Origin: Desulfobacterales bacterium
GTDB taxonomy: Bacteria; Desulfobacterota; Desulfobacteria; Desulfobacterales; UBA2174_A
Reading direction: 5' to 3'
Length of the DNA stretch: 14,814 nt
Assembly (NCBI GenBank): GCA_025454075.1
Contig: JALOPD010000073.1
Location: forward strand, 1-14,814
Positions within the stretch are counted from its first letter, which is position 1, and each line of letters starts with the position of its first letter. Shown here piece after piece: positions 7,540 to 14,814 of this stretch. The position numbers and the translations under genes were made by a program. Under the pieces are notes generated by a model. That model saw nothing but the letters and a program-made list of their open reading frames with translations, did not search any database and was not told where the DNA came from.

Positions 7540-8913
7540 ATGAAAACCCTCAAACCGTTTGAAACCGTGGCCGCTCTAGACACCTATGTCGTCGGCCAGC
7601 ACAACGCCAAGCGCGCGGTGGCGGTGGCGCTGCGCAACCGCTGGCGCCGGCGGCAGGTCCCGGCCGAACTGCGCGACGAAATCGCGCCGAAGAACATCAT
7701 CCTCATCGGGCCCACCGGCGTGGGCAAGACCGAAATCGCGCGGCGACTGTCGATCCTCACCGACTCGCCGTTTCACAAGGTCGAGGCCTCCAAGTTCACC
7801 GAAGTGGGCTACGTCGGCCGCGATGTCGAGTCCATGGTGCGGGAGCTGCTCGAGCAGACGATCACGCTCGACAAGGCGCGGGAGCAGCAGGCCGTCCAGG
7901 AAAAGGCCCGCCAGCTGGCAGAAGAGCGCATGCTGGACCTCCTGCTGCCGAAGGCCGGACCGGCACCGGGCGCGCGCCCGGCCGAAGCCGGCGACCCGCA
8001 GATCGAGCTGGTTTCATCCGGCGCGGCGGAAGCCCCTTCCACCCGTGAAAAGCTGCGCGGACTGCTGCGGCAGGGCAAGCTCGACAACCGGTATGTCGAC
8101 GTCGAGACCGCCGACCGGAACGTCCCCATGGTGGAGGTGTTCTCGAACGCGGGCCTCGAGGAGCTGGGGATCAACTTCAAGGACATGCTCGGCGGGCTTT
8201 TCCCCAAGGGCGTGAAGCGGCGGCGGCTGAAAGTGCCCGAGGCCATGGCCGTCCTGGCCCAGGAAGAGGCCCAGCAGCTTGTGGATGTCGACAAGATCGT
8301 CAAGCAGGCGATCGAGAAGGTCGAGCAGACCGGGATCATCTTCATCGACGAAATCGACAAGATCGTGGCCAAAGGGGCCGCTCAGGGCCCGGACGTGTCG
8401 CGCGAAGGCGTGCAGCGGGATTTGCTGCCGGTGGTCGAGGGCTGCACGGTGACGACCAAGTACGGGCCCGTCAAGACCGACCACGTGCTGTTTATCGCCT
8501 CGGGGGCCTTCCACACCGTGAAGCCCTCGGACCTGATTCCAGAGCTGCAGGGGCGCTTCCCGATCCGGGTCGAGCTCAGCGCGCTGGGGCGGGACGAATT
8601 CGTGCGCATCCTGACCGAGCCAAGGAACGCGCTGCTGCTGCAGTACACCGCGCTTCTCAAGACCGAGGGGGTCGAGCTTATTTTTCAGCCGGAGGCCGTG
8701 CGCGAGGTGGCGCGGCTGGCGGAGGAGGTCAATTCCCGCACCGAGAACATCGGCGCCCGGCGGCTGCACACGCTGATGGAGCGCCTGCTCGAGGACGTCC
8801 TCTTTGATGCGCCTGACGTGGCCGGCGGGCGGGTGGTCATCGACCCTGCCACCGTGGAGCGGCGCCTGAAGGACATCGCCGGCAACGAGGACCTCAGCCG
8901 CTACATCCTCTAA
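7540..8913 (+). CDS. hslU: ATP-dependent protease ATPase subunit HslU
   Basis: This 457-residue AAA+ unfoldase feeds substrates into HslV. Visible features are Walker A GPTGVGKT at 57-64; the pore loop GYVGRDVES at 90-98; the intermediate I-domain at about 110-240, with charged helices and a Pro/Ala-rich insertion near 138-165; Walker B IIFIDE at 266-271; [11 protein letters not shown] at 287-296; and sensor 2 [11 protein letters not shown] from 406. The C-terminus, DLSRYIL, is the tail that docks into HslV pockets. The reading frame stays open far upstream through hslV, but the true N-terminus is [10 protein letters not shown] at ATG 7540, where family similarity begins. There is no strong ribosome-binding site, so coupling to hslV is likely. 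Length is close to the usual 440-465. Confidence 0.96.
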   Translation: MKTLKPFETVAALDTYVVGQHNAKRAVAVALRNRWRRRQVPAELRDEIAPKNIILIGPTGVGKTEIARRLSILTDSPFHKVEASKFTEVGYVGRDVESMVRELLEQTITLDKAREQQAVQEKARQLAEERMLDLLLPKAGPAPGARPAEAGDPQIELVSSGAAEAPSTREKLRGLLRQGKLDNRYVDVETADRNVPMVEVFSNAGLEELGINFKDMLGGLFPKGVKRRRLKVPEAMAVLAQEEAQQLVDVDKIVKQAIEKVEQTGIIFIDEIDKIVAKGAAQGPDVSREGVQRDLLPVVEGCTVTTKYGPVKTDHVLFIASGAFHTVKPSDLIPELQGRFPIRVELSALGRDEFVRILTEPRNALLLQYTALLKTEGVELIFQPEAVREVARLAEEVNSRTENIGARRLHTLMERLLEDVLFDAPDVAGGRVVIDPATVERRLKDIAGNEDLSRYIL

Positions 8914-8917
8914 ATCG

Positions 8918-8959
8918 GTTGAAAGTTTAAAGTTTAAGGTTTGAGGGTTAAGGGATAAA
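8918..8959 (+). repeat. Degenerate heptamer tandem repeat, six units
   Basis: Immediately after the hslU stop, the sequence reads as six consecutive 7-base units close to GTTTAAR: gttgaaa, gtttaaa, gtttaag, gtttgag, ggttaag and ggataaa. The AT-rich block contrasts sharply with the flanking coding DNA. It contains no start codon with coding potential. It may be a simple slipped-strand repeat, or part of a dispersed intergenic repeat together with the palindrome downstream. Confidence 0.7.
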
Positions 8960-8961
8960 AA

Positions 8962-8980
8962 CTGAAAACTCGGTTTTTAG
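8962..8980 (+). terminator. Weak AT-rich hairpin after hslU
   Basis: CTGAAAAC at 8962-8969 can pair with GTTTTTAG at 8973-8980 (8 pairs, one G-T) around a TCG loop. The right arm itself carries five T residues, and acttatt follows. The stem is weak because it is mostly A-T, so efficient termination is doubtful. It is the only hairpin close to the hslU stop before the argD leader. Confidence 0.25.
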
Positions 8981-9013
8981 ACTTATTAACGGTCTCATAA
9001 TTGTCTTTACGTT

Positions 9014-9088
9014 GTCATTCCGGCATGTTTTTCGCCGGAATCCAGTGAATTCAACTTGTTCTGGATGCCGGATCAAGTCCGGCATGAC
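9014..9088. repeat. Composite palindromic intergenic repeat (REP/MITE-like)
   Basis: The element has two internal hairpins nested in one larger imperfect palindrome. Hairpin 1 pairs TTCCGGC at 9018-9024 with GCCGGAA at 9034-9040. Hairpin 2 pairs ATGCCGGA at 9065-9072 with TCCGGCAT at 9078-9085 around a 5-base loop. The outer ends GTCAT (9014-9018) and ATGAC (9084-9088) are complementary, as are ATCCAG (9040-9045) and CTGGAT (9061-9066). The centre contains the palindrome TGAATTCA at 9046-9053. From memory, elements with GTCATTCC...GGAATCCAG ends are widespread dispersed repeats in proteobacterial intergenic DNA. No second copy is in this window. It lies about 70 bases before argD. Confidence 0.7.
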
Positions 9089-9157
9089 GGCACTATTTCG
9101 AGCCGATCAATAACAGCGCTCTTACCGTTTGCCTGAAATCGGAAAGGAAGGCCACGG

Positions 9158-10351
9158 ATGGAAGTCTCGCAGTCGATGGAGCGGGCCAACGGCGTCATCT
9201 TCAAGACCTACAAACGGTTTCCGGTCGTCCTAACCCGCGGCAGCGGCTCCACGCTCTGGGATGAAAACGGCAAACGCTACACCGATTTCGTGGCCGGGAT
9301 CGCCGTGTGCAACCTCGGCCATGCGCACCCGAAGGTTGCCGAGGCCCTGGCCGCCCAAGCCCGGACGCTGTGGCACGTGTCCAACCTGTTCTACACCGTG
9401 CCGCAGCTGGAGCTCGCCGAATGGCTCATCGGCCACAGCTTCGCCGACCGGGTGTTTTTCTGCAACAGCGGCGCCGAGGCCAACGAGGCGGCCATCAAGC
9501 TCGCGCGCAAGTATTTCAAGGAGGCCGGCGCGGGGGAGCGCTTCCGAATCATCAGCATGGACCAATCCTTCCACGGCCGGACCCTGGCGACCCTGTCCGC
9601 CACCGGACAGGAAAAGGTCAAGCACGGGTTCGCCCCCCTGCTCGACGGCTTCGATTTCGTGCCGTTCAACGATGTCGACGCCGTCCGAAAGGCGATCGGG
9701 CCGTCCACCTGCGCGGTCATGCTCGAGCCGATTCAGGGGGAGGGCGGCGTGCGCTGCCCGGCCCCGGATTTCCTCAAGCAGGTGCGCACGGTCTGCGACG
9801 AGGCCGGCCTGCTGTTGATCTTTGACGAGATCCAGACCGGCATGGGGCGCACGGGGACGCTTTTCGCCTACGAGCAATTCGGGGTCGCGCCCGACATCAT
9901 GACCCTCGCCAAGGCCCTGGCCAACGGTTTGCCCATGGGCGCCATGCTCGCCACGGAAAAGGCGGCCGCTGCGTTCGGGCCGGGGGCGCACGCGTCGACG
10001 TTCGGGGGCACGCCGGTCGTCTCGGCCGCGGCCCTGGAGGTCTGCCGGCTGATGGAATCCGAGGGCATCCCCGACCGCTGCCGGCGCACTTCGGAGTACT
10101 TCCGCTCCCGGCTCGAGTGGCTCAAGAACCGTCATGCGGTCGTCGAGGAGATCCGGGGGCTCGGCCTGCTGCTCGGCCTCAAGCTCGCGGTCGAGGGCGA
10201 GGGGTTCGTCGTGAAGTGCATGGACCGAGGGTTCCTGATCAACTGCGTGCAGGGCAACATCCTGCGCTTCGTGCCTCCGCTGGTCATCACCCCGGAGGAG
10301 ATCGACGCGCTGATCGTGTGCCTGGATGCGCTTTTCAGCGAAGCGGGTTAA
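9158..10351 (+). CDS. argD: Acetylornithine aminotransferase (class III PLP enzyme)
   Basis: This 397-residue enzyme carries out the PLP-dependent transamination between N-acetylglutamate semialdehyde and N-acetylornithine in arginine synthesis. ArgD enzymes often also serve as succinyl-diaminopimelate aminotransferase for lysine, which is relevant here because dapF lies downstream. Visible features are FCNSGAEANE at 101-110 (cofactor phosphate binding), FHGRTLATLSATG at 138-150, LEPIQGEGG at 189-197, Asp223 in FDEIQTGMGRTG contacting the pyridine ring, the PLP-lysine Lys252 in TLAKALANGLPMGA, and HASTFGGTP from 278. ATG 9158 has AAGGAAG at 9144-9150, 7 bases upstream. Length is typical. An omega-amino-acid aminotransferase of the same class is the alternative, but the argH neighbour supports ArgD. 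It is the first gene of a run reaching pgsA. Confidence 0.93.
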   Translation: MEVSQSMERANGVIFKTYKRFPVVLTRGSGSTLWDENGKRYTDFVAGIAVCNLGHAHPKVAEALAAQARTLWHVSNLFYTVPQLELAEWLIGHSFADRVFFCNSGAEANEAAIKLARKYFKEAGAGERFRIISMDQSFHGRTLATLSATGQEKVKHGFAPLLDGFDFVPFNDVDAVRKAIGPSTCAVMLEPIQGEGGVRCPAPDFLKQVRTVCDEAGLLLIFDEIQTGMGRTGTLFAYEQFGVAPDIMTLAKALANGLPMGAMLATEKAAAAFGPGAHASTFGGTPVVSAAALEVCRLMESEGIPDRCRRTSEYFRSRLEWLKNRHAVVEEIRGLGLLLGLKLAVEGEGFVVKCMDRGFLINCVQGNILRFVPPLVITPEEIDALIVCLDALFSEAG

Positions 10352-10368
10352 CGGGTCGGCGAGGCGCC

Positions 10369-11750
<1,382 letters not shown>

Positions 11751-11763
<13 letters not shown>

Positions 11764-12215
11764 CGATCATGGCGTTCCGCAGCCGGTTCGCGGTGATGGC
11801 GGCGGCCGTCCTTTTGATCGGCGCCATGCACGGGTGCGGGCGGAAAATGGATCCGATCCAGCCTGGGACCTACCCGCCGCCGGCGGTGAAAGATCTCGCT
11901 TTTGAATTGCAGGACGGCCTCCTGACCCTCTTCTGGACGCTGCCGGCGGCTGAAAAGGAAAGGGACAAGGAAAACCCCGCCGTCAGCTTCAAGGTCCTGC
12001 GCGCGCGTCAGACGGCGAGTGAGGCGGAGTGCCAGAGCTGCAGCGTGCGGTTCCAAGCGGTCGGGGTGGTGCGGCTCGCCGGCCGGGACCCTTCGGAGCG
12101 GCTGCAGTTCCAGGACCGGCTGGAGCCGGGCTACAAATACCGCTACAAGGTCATCGGCACCTCCGCCGCGGGAGTGGATTCGAAGGACTCCAACATCGTG
12201 CACCCGAACTCGTGA
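11751..12215 (+). CDS. LptM-like lipoprotein with fibronectin-III-like domain
   Basis: This 154-residue predicted lipoprotein has a basic N-terminus, a hydrophobic segment at about 14-25 and Cys29 in AMHGCGRKMDPIQP. The lipobox is imperfect (Met at -3, His at -2). The CGRKMDP segment directly after the cysteine resembles the CGxKGP start of LptM/YifL proteins, which are often encoded just upstream of dapF, as here. Beyond a proline-rich linker (YPPP, 41-44), residues about 46-148 read like one fibronectin type III module: LTLFWTLP, a central FKVLRAR strand, LQFQDRLEPGYKYRYKVIGTSAAGVDSKDSN. Two cysteines (94 and 97) may form a disulfide or bind metal. GGAG at 11739-11742, inside argH, lies 8 bases before ATG 11751; ATG 11769 is an alternative. 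The function is not established. Confidence 0.8.
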
Positions 12216-12247
12216 GATCGCGGACGAGGCCGAAGGCAGAGACATTC

Positions 12248-13087
12248 ATGGACCAGGTGCCGTTCGCTAAAATGAGCGGGAGCGGAAACGACTTCATCCT
12301 CATCGACAACCGCTCCCGCGTGTTGCAGGAGTCGAAGCTCGCCGCGTTCATCGCCGGGGTCTGCCGGCGGCGGCTGTCGGCGGGCGCCGACGGGGTCATC
12401 CTGATCGAGGCATCGGAAACCGCAGATTTCCGCTGGCGGTTTTTCAACTCCGACGCCAGCCCGGCCGAGATGTGCGGCAACGGGGCGCGCTGTGCCGCAC
12501 GCTTCGCCTTTCTGCAGGGCATCTGCGGCGCGCGGCTGCGCTTTGAGACCGGCGCCGGCCGGGTGGAGGCCCAGGTCGAAGGGATGCGGGTCAAGGTGAA
12601 GATGCCCGACCCGCAGGACCTGCGGCTCGACCTCCGGGTCGATCTGGCATCCGGGCCGCTCGCGGTCAGCAGCGTCAACACGGGGGTTCCCCACGCGGTG
12701 GTTCTGACGGATGGCGTCGAGGGGGTGGATGTGGCCGGCCTCGGGCGCGAGATCCGCTTTCACCCGCAGTTTGCACCGGCGGGGACCAACGCCGATTTCA
12801 TCTGCACGGAATCCTCCGGCGGGATCGCGATCCGCACCTACGAGCGCGGCGTGGAAGGGGAAACCCTCGCCTGCGGCACGGGAGCGGTGGCCGGCGCGCT
12901 GGTGGCGGCCGGCAAACTCGGGCTGGGCTCGCCGGTGAGCGTTCGTACGGCCGGCGGCGAGCGCCTGACGGTTTACTTCGAAAACCGGTCGGGGGATTAT
13001 CGCAACGTCTACCAAGAGGGCGACGCGCGGTTGATCTACACCGGGGTGCTGCACCCCGAGGCCTGGCAATCGGATGCGGCGCCGTGA
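12248..13087 (+). CDS. dapF: Diaminopimelate epimerase
   Basis: This 279-residue PLP-independent racemase turns LL-diaminopimelate into meso-diaminopimelate for lysine and peptidoglycan. The two catalytic cysteines are both present: Cys76 in SPAEMCGNGARC and Cys209 in GETLACGTGAVAG. Other family blocks are KMSGSGNDFILID at 8-20, FFNSDAS at 65-71, VNTGVPHAV at 143-151, GTNADFI at 179-185 and YERGVEGE at 198-205. The two halves have the expected pseudo-twofold arrangement, with one cysteine in each. The frame is open upstream into the lipoprotein gene, but the family N-terminus begins at ATG 12248; AAGG about 11 bases before is a modest ribosome-binding site. The stop overlaps the folK start by 4 bases (GTGA), indicating translational coupling. 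Confidence 0.96.
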   Translation: MDQVPFAKMSGSGNDFILIDNRSRVLQESKLAAFIAGVCRRRLSAGADGVILIEASETADFRWRFFNSDASPAEMCGNGARCAARFAFLQGICGARLRFETGAGRVEAQVEGMRVKVKMPDPQDLRLDLRVDLASGPLAVSSVNTGVPHAVVLTDGVEGVDVAGLGREIRFHPQFAPAGTNADFICTESSGGIAIRTYERGVEGETLACGTGAVAGALVAAGKLGLGSPVSVRTAGGERLTVYFENRSGDYRNVYQEGDARLIYTGVLHPEAWQSDAAP

Positions 13088-13584
13088 ACGCCCCGCACAG
13101 CGCCTTCATCTCCGTCGGGTCGAACCTGGGAGACAAACTTGCGCAGTGCCGCAGGGGGGTGGATGCGCTGGCCGCGGGCGGAGACATTCGCATCACCGGC
13201 CGGTCGCGCATGTACCGGACCGAACCGGTGGACGTCGTCGACCAGGAGTGGTTCGTCAACGGCGTCATCCGGGTCGAGACCGGCTTGGGTCCCTTCGAGC
13301 TGCTCGCTCGGCTGCAGTCCCTGCAGCGGCAGGCCGGACGGGCCGAGGGGGGCGTTCGGTTCGGGCCGCGGGTGCTCGATCTGGACATCCTGCTGTACGA
13401 CCGGCTGGTCATAGACGACCCGCGGCTGACCCTGCCGCACCCGCGCATGCACCGCCGGCGTTTTGTTTTAAAGCCGTTGTGTGATATAGACCCTGACACG
13501 GTGCACCCGGTCTTGGGCCGGACCGCGGCAACGCTGCTGGCCGCATTGGATGAGGACCACCAGCAGGTGCTGGAGCTCAGATGA
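13084..13584 (+). CDS. folK: 2-amino-4-hydroxy-6-hydroxymethyldihydropteridine pyrophosphokinase (HPPK)
   Basis: This 166-residue cytosolic enzyme transfers pyrophosphate from ATP to hydroxymethyl-dihydropterin in folate synthesis. Visible features are FISVGSNLGDK at 8-18, YRTEPVDVVDQEWFVNGV at 44-61 (pterin-binding region) and the signature FGPRVLDLDILLYD at 93-106, with Asp99 and Asp101 as the two magnesium ligands, followed by LPHPRMHRRRFVLKPLCDIDPD. Length is typical. The start is GTG 13084, overlapping the dapF TGA by 4 bases; no closer ATG fits the family N-terminus. The end overlaps the next ATG by 4 bases (ATGA). This tight overlap on both sides argues for co-translation across dapF, folK and the small downstream gene. 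Confidence 0.96.
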   Translation: MNAPHSAFISVGSNLGDKLAQCRRGVDALAAGGDIRITGRSRMYRTEPVDVVDQEWFVNGVIRVETGLGPFELLARLQSLQRQAGRAEGGVRFGPRVLDLDILLYDRLVIDDPRLTLPHPRMHRRRFVLKPLCDIDPDTVHPVLGRTAATLLAALDEDHQQVLELR

Positions 13585-13847
13585 TCCGAATTTTAGTCCT
13601 TCTGGTTCTGGGATATCTTGCCTTCCGCCTTGCGAGACGATGGCTGCGGGGCCGAACGGTATCCGGACGCATGAACCACCGCGACAACGGCCGCATCGAC
13701 GATGTGATGATCAAGGACCCGCAGTGCGGGGCCTATTTTCCGCGGCGGGACGGCATCCCCCTGAATTCCGCCGGAGGCGGCTTGCTGTTTTGCAGCCGGG
13801 AGTGCCGAGACAAATATCTCGTCGCCCGTTCCGAATCTGGAGACTGA
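13581..13847 (+). CDS. Small membrane-anchored zinc-site protein (TRASH/PP0621-like)
   Basis: This 88-residue protein has an N-terminal membrane segment at about 2-17 (IRILVLLVLGYLAFRL), a basic stretch RRWLRGR and a polar linker. Its C-terminal domain contains DPQCGAYFPRRDG at 47-58 and LLFCSRECRDKYL at 69-80. The Cys49 ... Cys71-x3-Cys75 pattern with CG-x-YFP and FCSxECRDKY matches small TRASH/YHS-type or PP0621-family proteins, whose cysteines are thought to bind zinc or another metal; this assignment is from pattern recall. The basic residues after the helix predict that the domain faces the cytoplasm. The ATG overlaps the folK stop by 4 bases, and GGAG at 13572-13575 is 5 bases upstream. 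It ends 9 bases before the pgsA ATG. The function is unknown. Confidence 0.82.
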   Translation: MIRILVLLVLGYLAFRLARRWLRGRTVSGRMNHRDNGRIDDVMIKDPQCGAYFPRRDGIPLNSAGGGLLFCSRECRDKYLVARSESGD

Positions 13848-13856
13848 GCGGTCGCC

Positions 13857-14534
13857 ATGGGACAGATGGACCCTTCACCGCGAACCCTGCCGGCCTCGGG
13901 CGTCGACAAGAACGCCGGCCCTGAGAACGGTTGGGAACGCAGCGAGACCGCTGCCGACGCGACGGAGCGGCCGGACGTGTGGAGCCGCCTGCGGAGAACC
14001 GCCAATCATCCGAACGGTTTGACGCTGATTCGGATCGCCATCATCCCCTTCATCATCCTTCTCTTTTCATTCCCGGAAAGCCCGTTCATGAGCTTCATGG
14101 CCGCCCTGACCTTCAGCGTCGCGGCTTTCACCGACTACCTGGACGGGTTCCTGGCGCGCCGGCAGGGGAAGGTGACCTTCCTGGGCAAGGCCCTGGACCC
14201 GGTCGCCGACAAACTGCTCACCTCCTCGGCGTTCATCCTGCTGGCGGCCCACGGCTGGGTGGCGGCGTGGATGGTGTGCGTGATCGTCGGCCGGGAGCTG
14301 GCGGTCACCGGGCTGCGCAGCGTGATCGCCGGCAAGGGGATGGACATCTCCGCCTCGCGCCTCGGAAAGCTCAAAACCGGTTTTCAGATCGCCGCCATCA
14401 TCCCCCTCATGATCCACTACCCGTTGCTGGGCCTCGACACCCAGGGCATCGGGCAGTTTCTACTGTGGCTCGCCCTGGGCTTCACGATGTGGTCGGGTGC
14501 GGATTATTTCGCCAAATTTAAAAAATTGCTGTAA
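13857..14534 (+). CDS. pgsA: CDP-diacylglycerol-glycerol-3-phosphate 3-phosphatidyltransferase
   Basis: This inner-membrane enzyme makes phosphatidylglycerol phosphate from CDP-diacylglycerol and glycerol 3-phosphate. The CDP-alcohol phosphatidyltransferase signature is complete at 92-117: Asp92, Asp95-Gly96, Ala99-Arg100, Gly109, Asp113 and Asp117 (in TDYLDGFLAR and FLGKALDPVADK). Membrane segments lie at about 56-71, 76-91, 118-135, 137-150, 174-190 and 197-212. The family usually starts near an NLPNxLTLxRI-like segment; here NHPNGLTLIRI begins at residue 50, so this start gives an unusual hydrophilic extension of about 45 residues. An internal GTG at 13977, with GGAG at 13964-13967, would give a standard 185-residue protein. 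ATG 13857 is kept because it stands only 9 bases from the previous stop. A phosphatidylserine or other CDP-alcohol transferase is less likely. Confidence 0.9.
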   Translation: MGQMDPSPRTLPASGVDKNAGPENGWERSETAADATERPDVWSRLRRTANHPNGLTLIRIAIIPFIILLFSFPESPFMSFMAALTFSVAAFTDYLDGFLARRQGKVTFLGKALDPVADKLLTSSAFILLAAHGWVAAWMVCVIVGRELAVTGLRSVIAGKGMDISASRLGKLKTGFQIAAIIPLMIHYPLLGLDTQGIGQFLLWLALGFTMWSGADYFAKFKKLL

Positions 14535-14546
14535 CCGGCTTTTCTG

Positions 14547-14575
14547 TTGACAAACCGGAGATCAGCCGTTAAAAA
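14547..14575 (+). promoter_or_regulatory. Sigma-70-type promoter for the tRNA genes
   Basis: A perfect -35 TTGACA at 14547-14552 is followed after 17 bases by TAAAAA at 14570-14575 (4 of 6 matches to TATAAT). It lies between the pgsA stop and tRNA-Gly, whose first base is 16 bases beyond the -10. The AT-rich stretch 14568-14585 supports an initiation region. The tRNAs are therefore probably transcribed independently of the upstream metabolic genes. Confidence 0.6.
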
Positions 14576-14590
14576 TATCTTTTAAGCTGA

Positions 14591-14665
14591 GCGGGAATAA
14601 CTCAGTGGTAGAGTGCGACCTTGCCAAGGTCGAAGTCGCGGGTTCAAATCCCGTTTCCCGCTCCA
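14591..14665 (+). tRNA. tRNA-Gly (anticodon GCC)
   Basis: The full cloverleaf can be drawn. The acceptor stem pairs GCGGGAA (14591-14597) with TTCCCGC (14655-14661), with a T discriminator at 14662 and an encoded CCA at 14663-14665. The anticodon stem CGACC/GGTCG encloses the loop TTGCCAA (14621-14627), with anticodon GCC at 14623-14625, reading GGC and GGU. The T arm has the conserved TTCAAAT loop between GCGGG and CCCGT. The D arm is short, with loop AGTGGTA. Confidence 0.97.
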
Positions 14666-14675
14666 TTTTTTTTGT

Positions 14676-14750
14676 GGCGGCATAGCCAAGTGGGAAGGCA
14701 GTGGTCTGCAAAACCACTATTCCCCGGTTCGAATCCGGGTGCCGCCTCCA
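14676..14750 (+). tRNA. tRNA-Cys (anticodon GCA)
   Basis: The acceptor stem pairs GGCGGCA (14676-14682) with TGCCGCC (14740-14746); a T discriminator and an encoded CCA (14748-14750) follow. The anticodon stem GTGGT/ACCAC encloses the loop CTGCAAA (14706-14712), with anticodon GCA at 14708-14710. The T arm is CCCGG-TTCGAAT-CCGGG, fully paired. It lies 10 bases after tRNA-Gly, separated by a run of eight T residues, and is probably processed from the same transcript. Confidence 0.97.
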
Positions 14751-14753
14751 TTT

Positions 14754-14778
14754 TTAACCTAAAATTTCGGTAGGTTAA
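14754..14778 (+). terminator. Possible terminator-like hairpin after tRNA-Cys
   Basis: TTAACCTA at 14754-14761 pairs perfectly with TAGGTTAA at 14771-14778 around a 9-base loop. The position, directly after the last tRNA, suggests transcript end formation. The stem is AT-rich, and the bases that follow are ggattt rather than a T-run, so it is a poor intrinsic terminator on the + strand. The remaining bases to 14814 show no gene. Confidence 0.3.
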
Positions 14779-14814
14779 GGATTTGCGCGGGCTGTTTTTG
14801 GTTGGCCAGCGGTT

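Noticed and set aside
8918..9088. CRISPR array or riboswitch between hslU and argD
   Set aside because: The repeats are short heptamers and palindromes without regular spacers, and no known riboswitch core could be recognised.
12029..12247. Upstream extension of dapF
   Set aside because: It overlaps the lipoprotein gene, and the residues lack family similarity. DapF begins with MDQVPFAKMSGSGNDF at 12248.

Overview
The window is GC-rich and almost every gene lies on the + strand, in tightly packed and partly overlapping reading frames. It looks like a chromosomal housekeeping segment from a deltaproteobacterium in the broad sense (Desulfobacterota, sulfate-reducer-like). That placement is an inference. 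It rests on base composition, on the xerC-hslV-hslU-arg neighbourhood, on an NfeD protease paired with a slipin, on a small Rho_N-domain protein, and on a lipoprotein directly upstream of dapF. No 16S or 23S rRNA is present to confirm it.

Layout. 1-377: intergenic, with an AT-rich island and a possible minus-strand gene stub. 378-1355: UDP-glucuronate decarboxylase, a sugar-nucleotide enzyme. 1486-1980: a lipoprotein of unrecognised family. 2009-4817: family 4 uracil-DNA glycosylase, NfeD membrane serine protease and slipin; the first two overlap. 5004-8913: Rho_N-like basic protein, HAD phosphatase, XerC recombinase, and the HslV and HslU subunits of the ATP-dependent HslUV protease. 8914-9157: an intergenic stretch with a heptamer tandem repeat and a composite palindromic element. 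9158-14534: argD, argH, an LptM-like lipoprotein with a fibronectin-III-like domain, dapF, folK, a small membrane-anchored zinc-site protein and a pgsA-type phosphatidyltransferase. These follow one another with overlaps or short gaps and probably form one transcription unit. 14547-14750: a promoter followed by tRNA-Gly(GCC) and tRNA-Cys(GCA), both with encoded CCA ends.

How the genes work together. ArgD and ArgH serve arginine synthesis, and ArgD-type enzymes often also act in lysine/diaminopimelate synthesis. DapF completes meso-diaminopimelate for lysine and peptidoglycan, FolK serves folate, and PgsA serves phospholipids. The upstream half covers DNA repair (UDG), membrane proteostasis (NfeD and slipin), chromosome dimer resolution (XerC) and cytosolic proteolysis (HslUV).

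I found no CRISPR array, prophage, insertion sequence, toxin-antitoxin pair or defence system, and nothing that amounts to a new multi-gene system. The points most worth a second look are the FN3-bearing LptM-like lipoprotein, the HslV N-terminus, the reduced arg cluster with repeats at its junction, the uncharacterised small proteins, and the minus-strand stub near the left edge.
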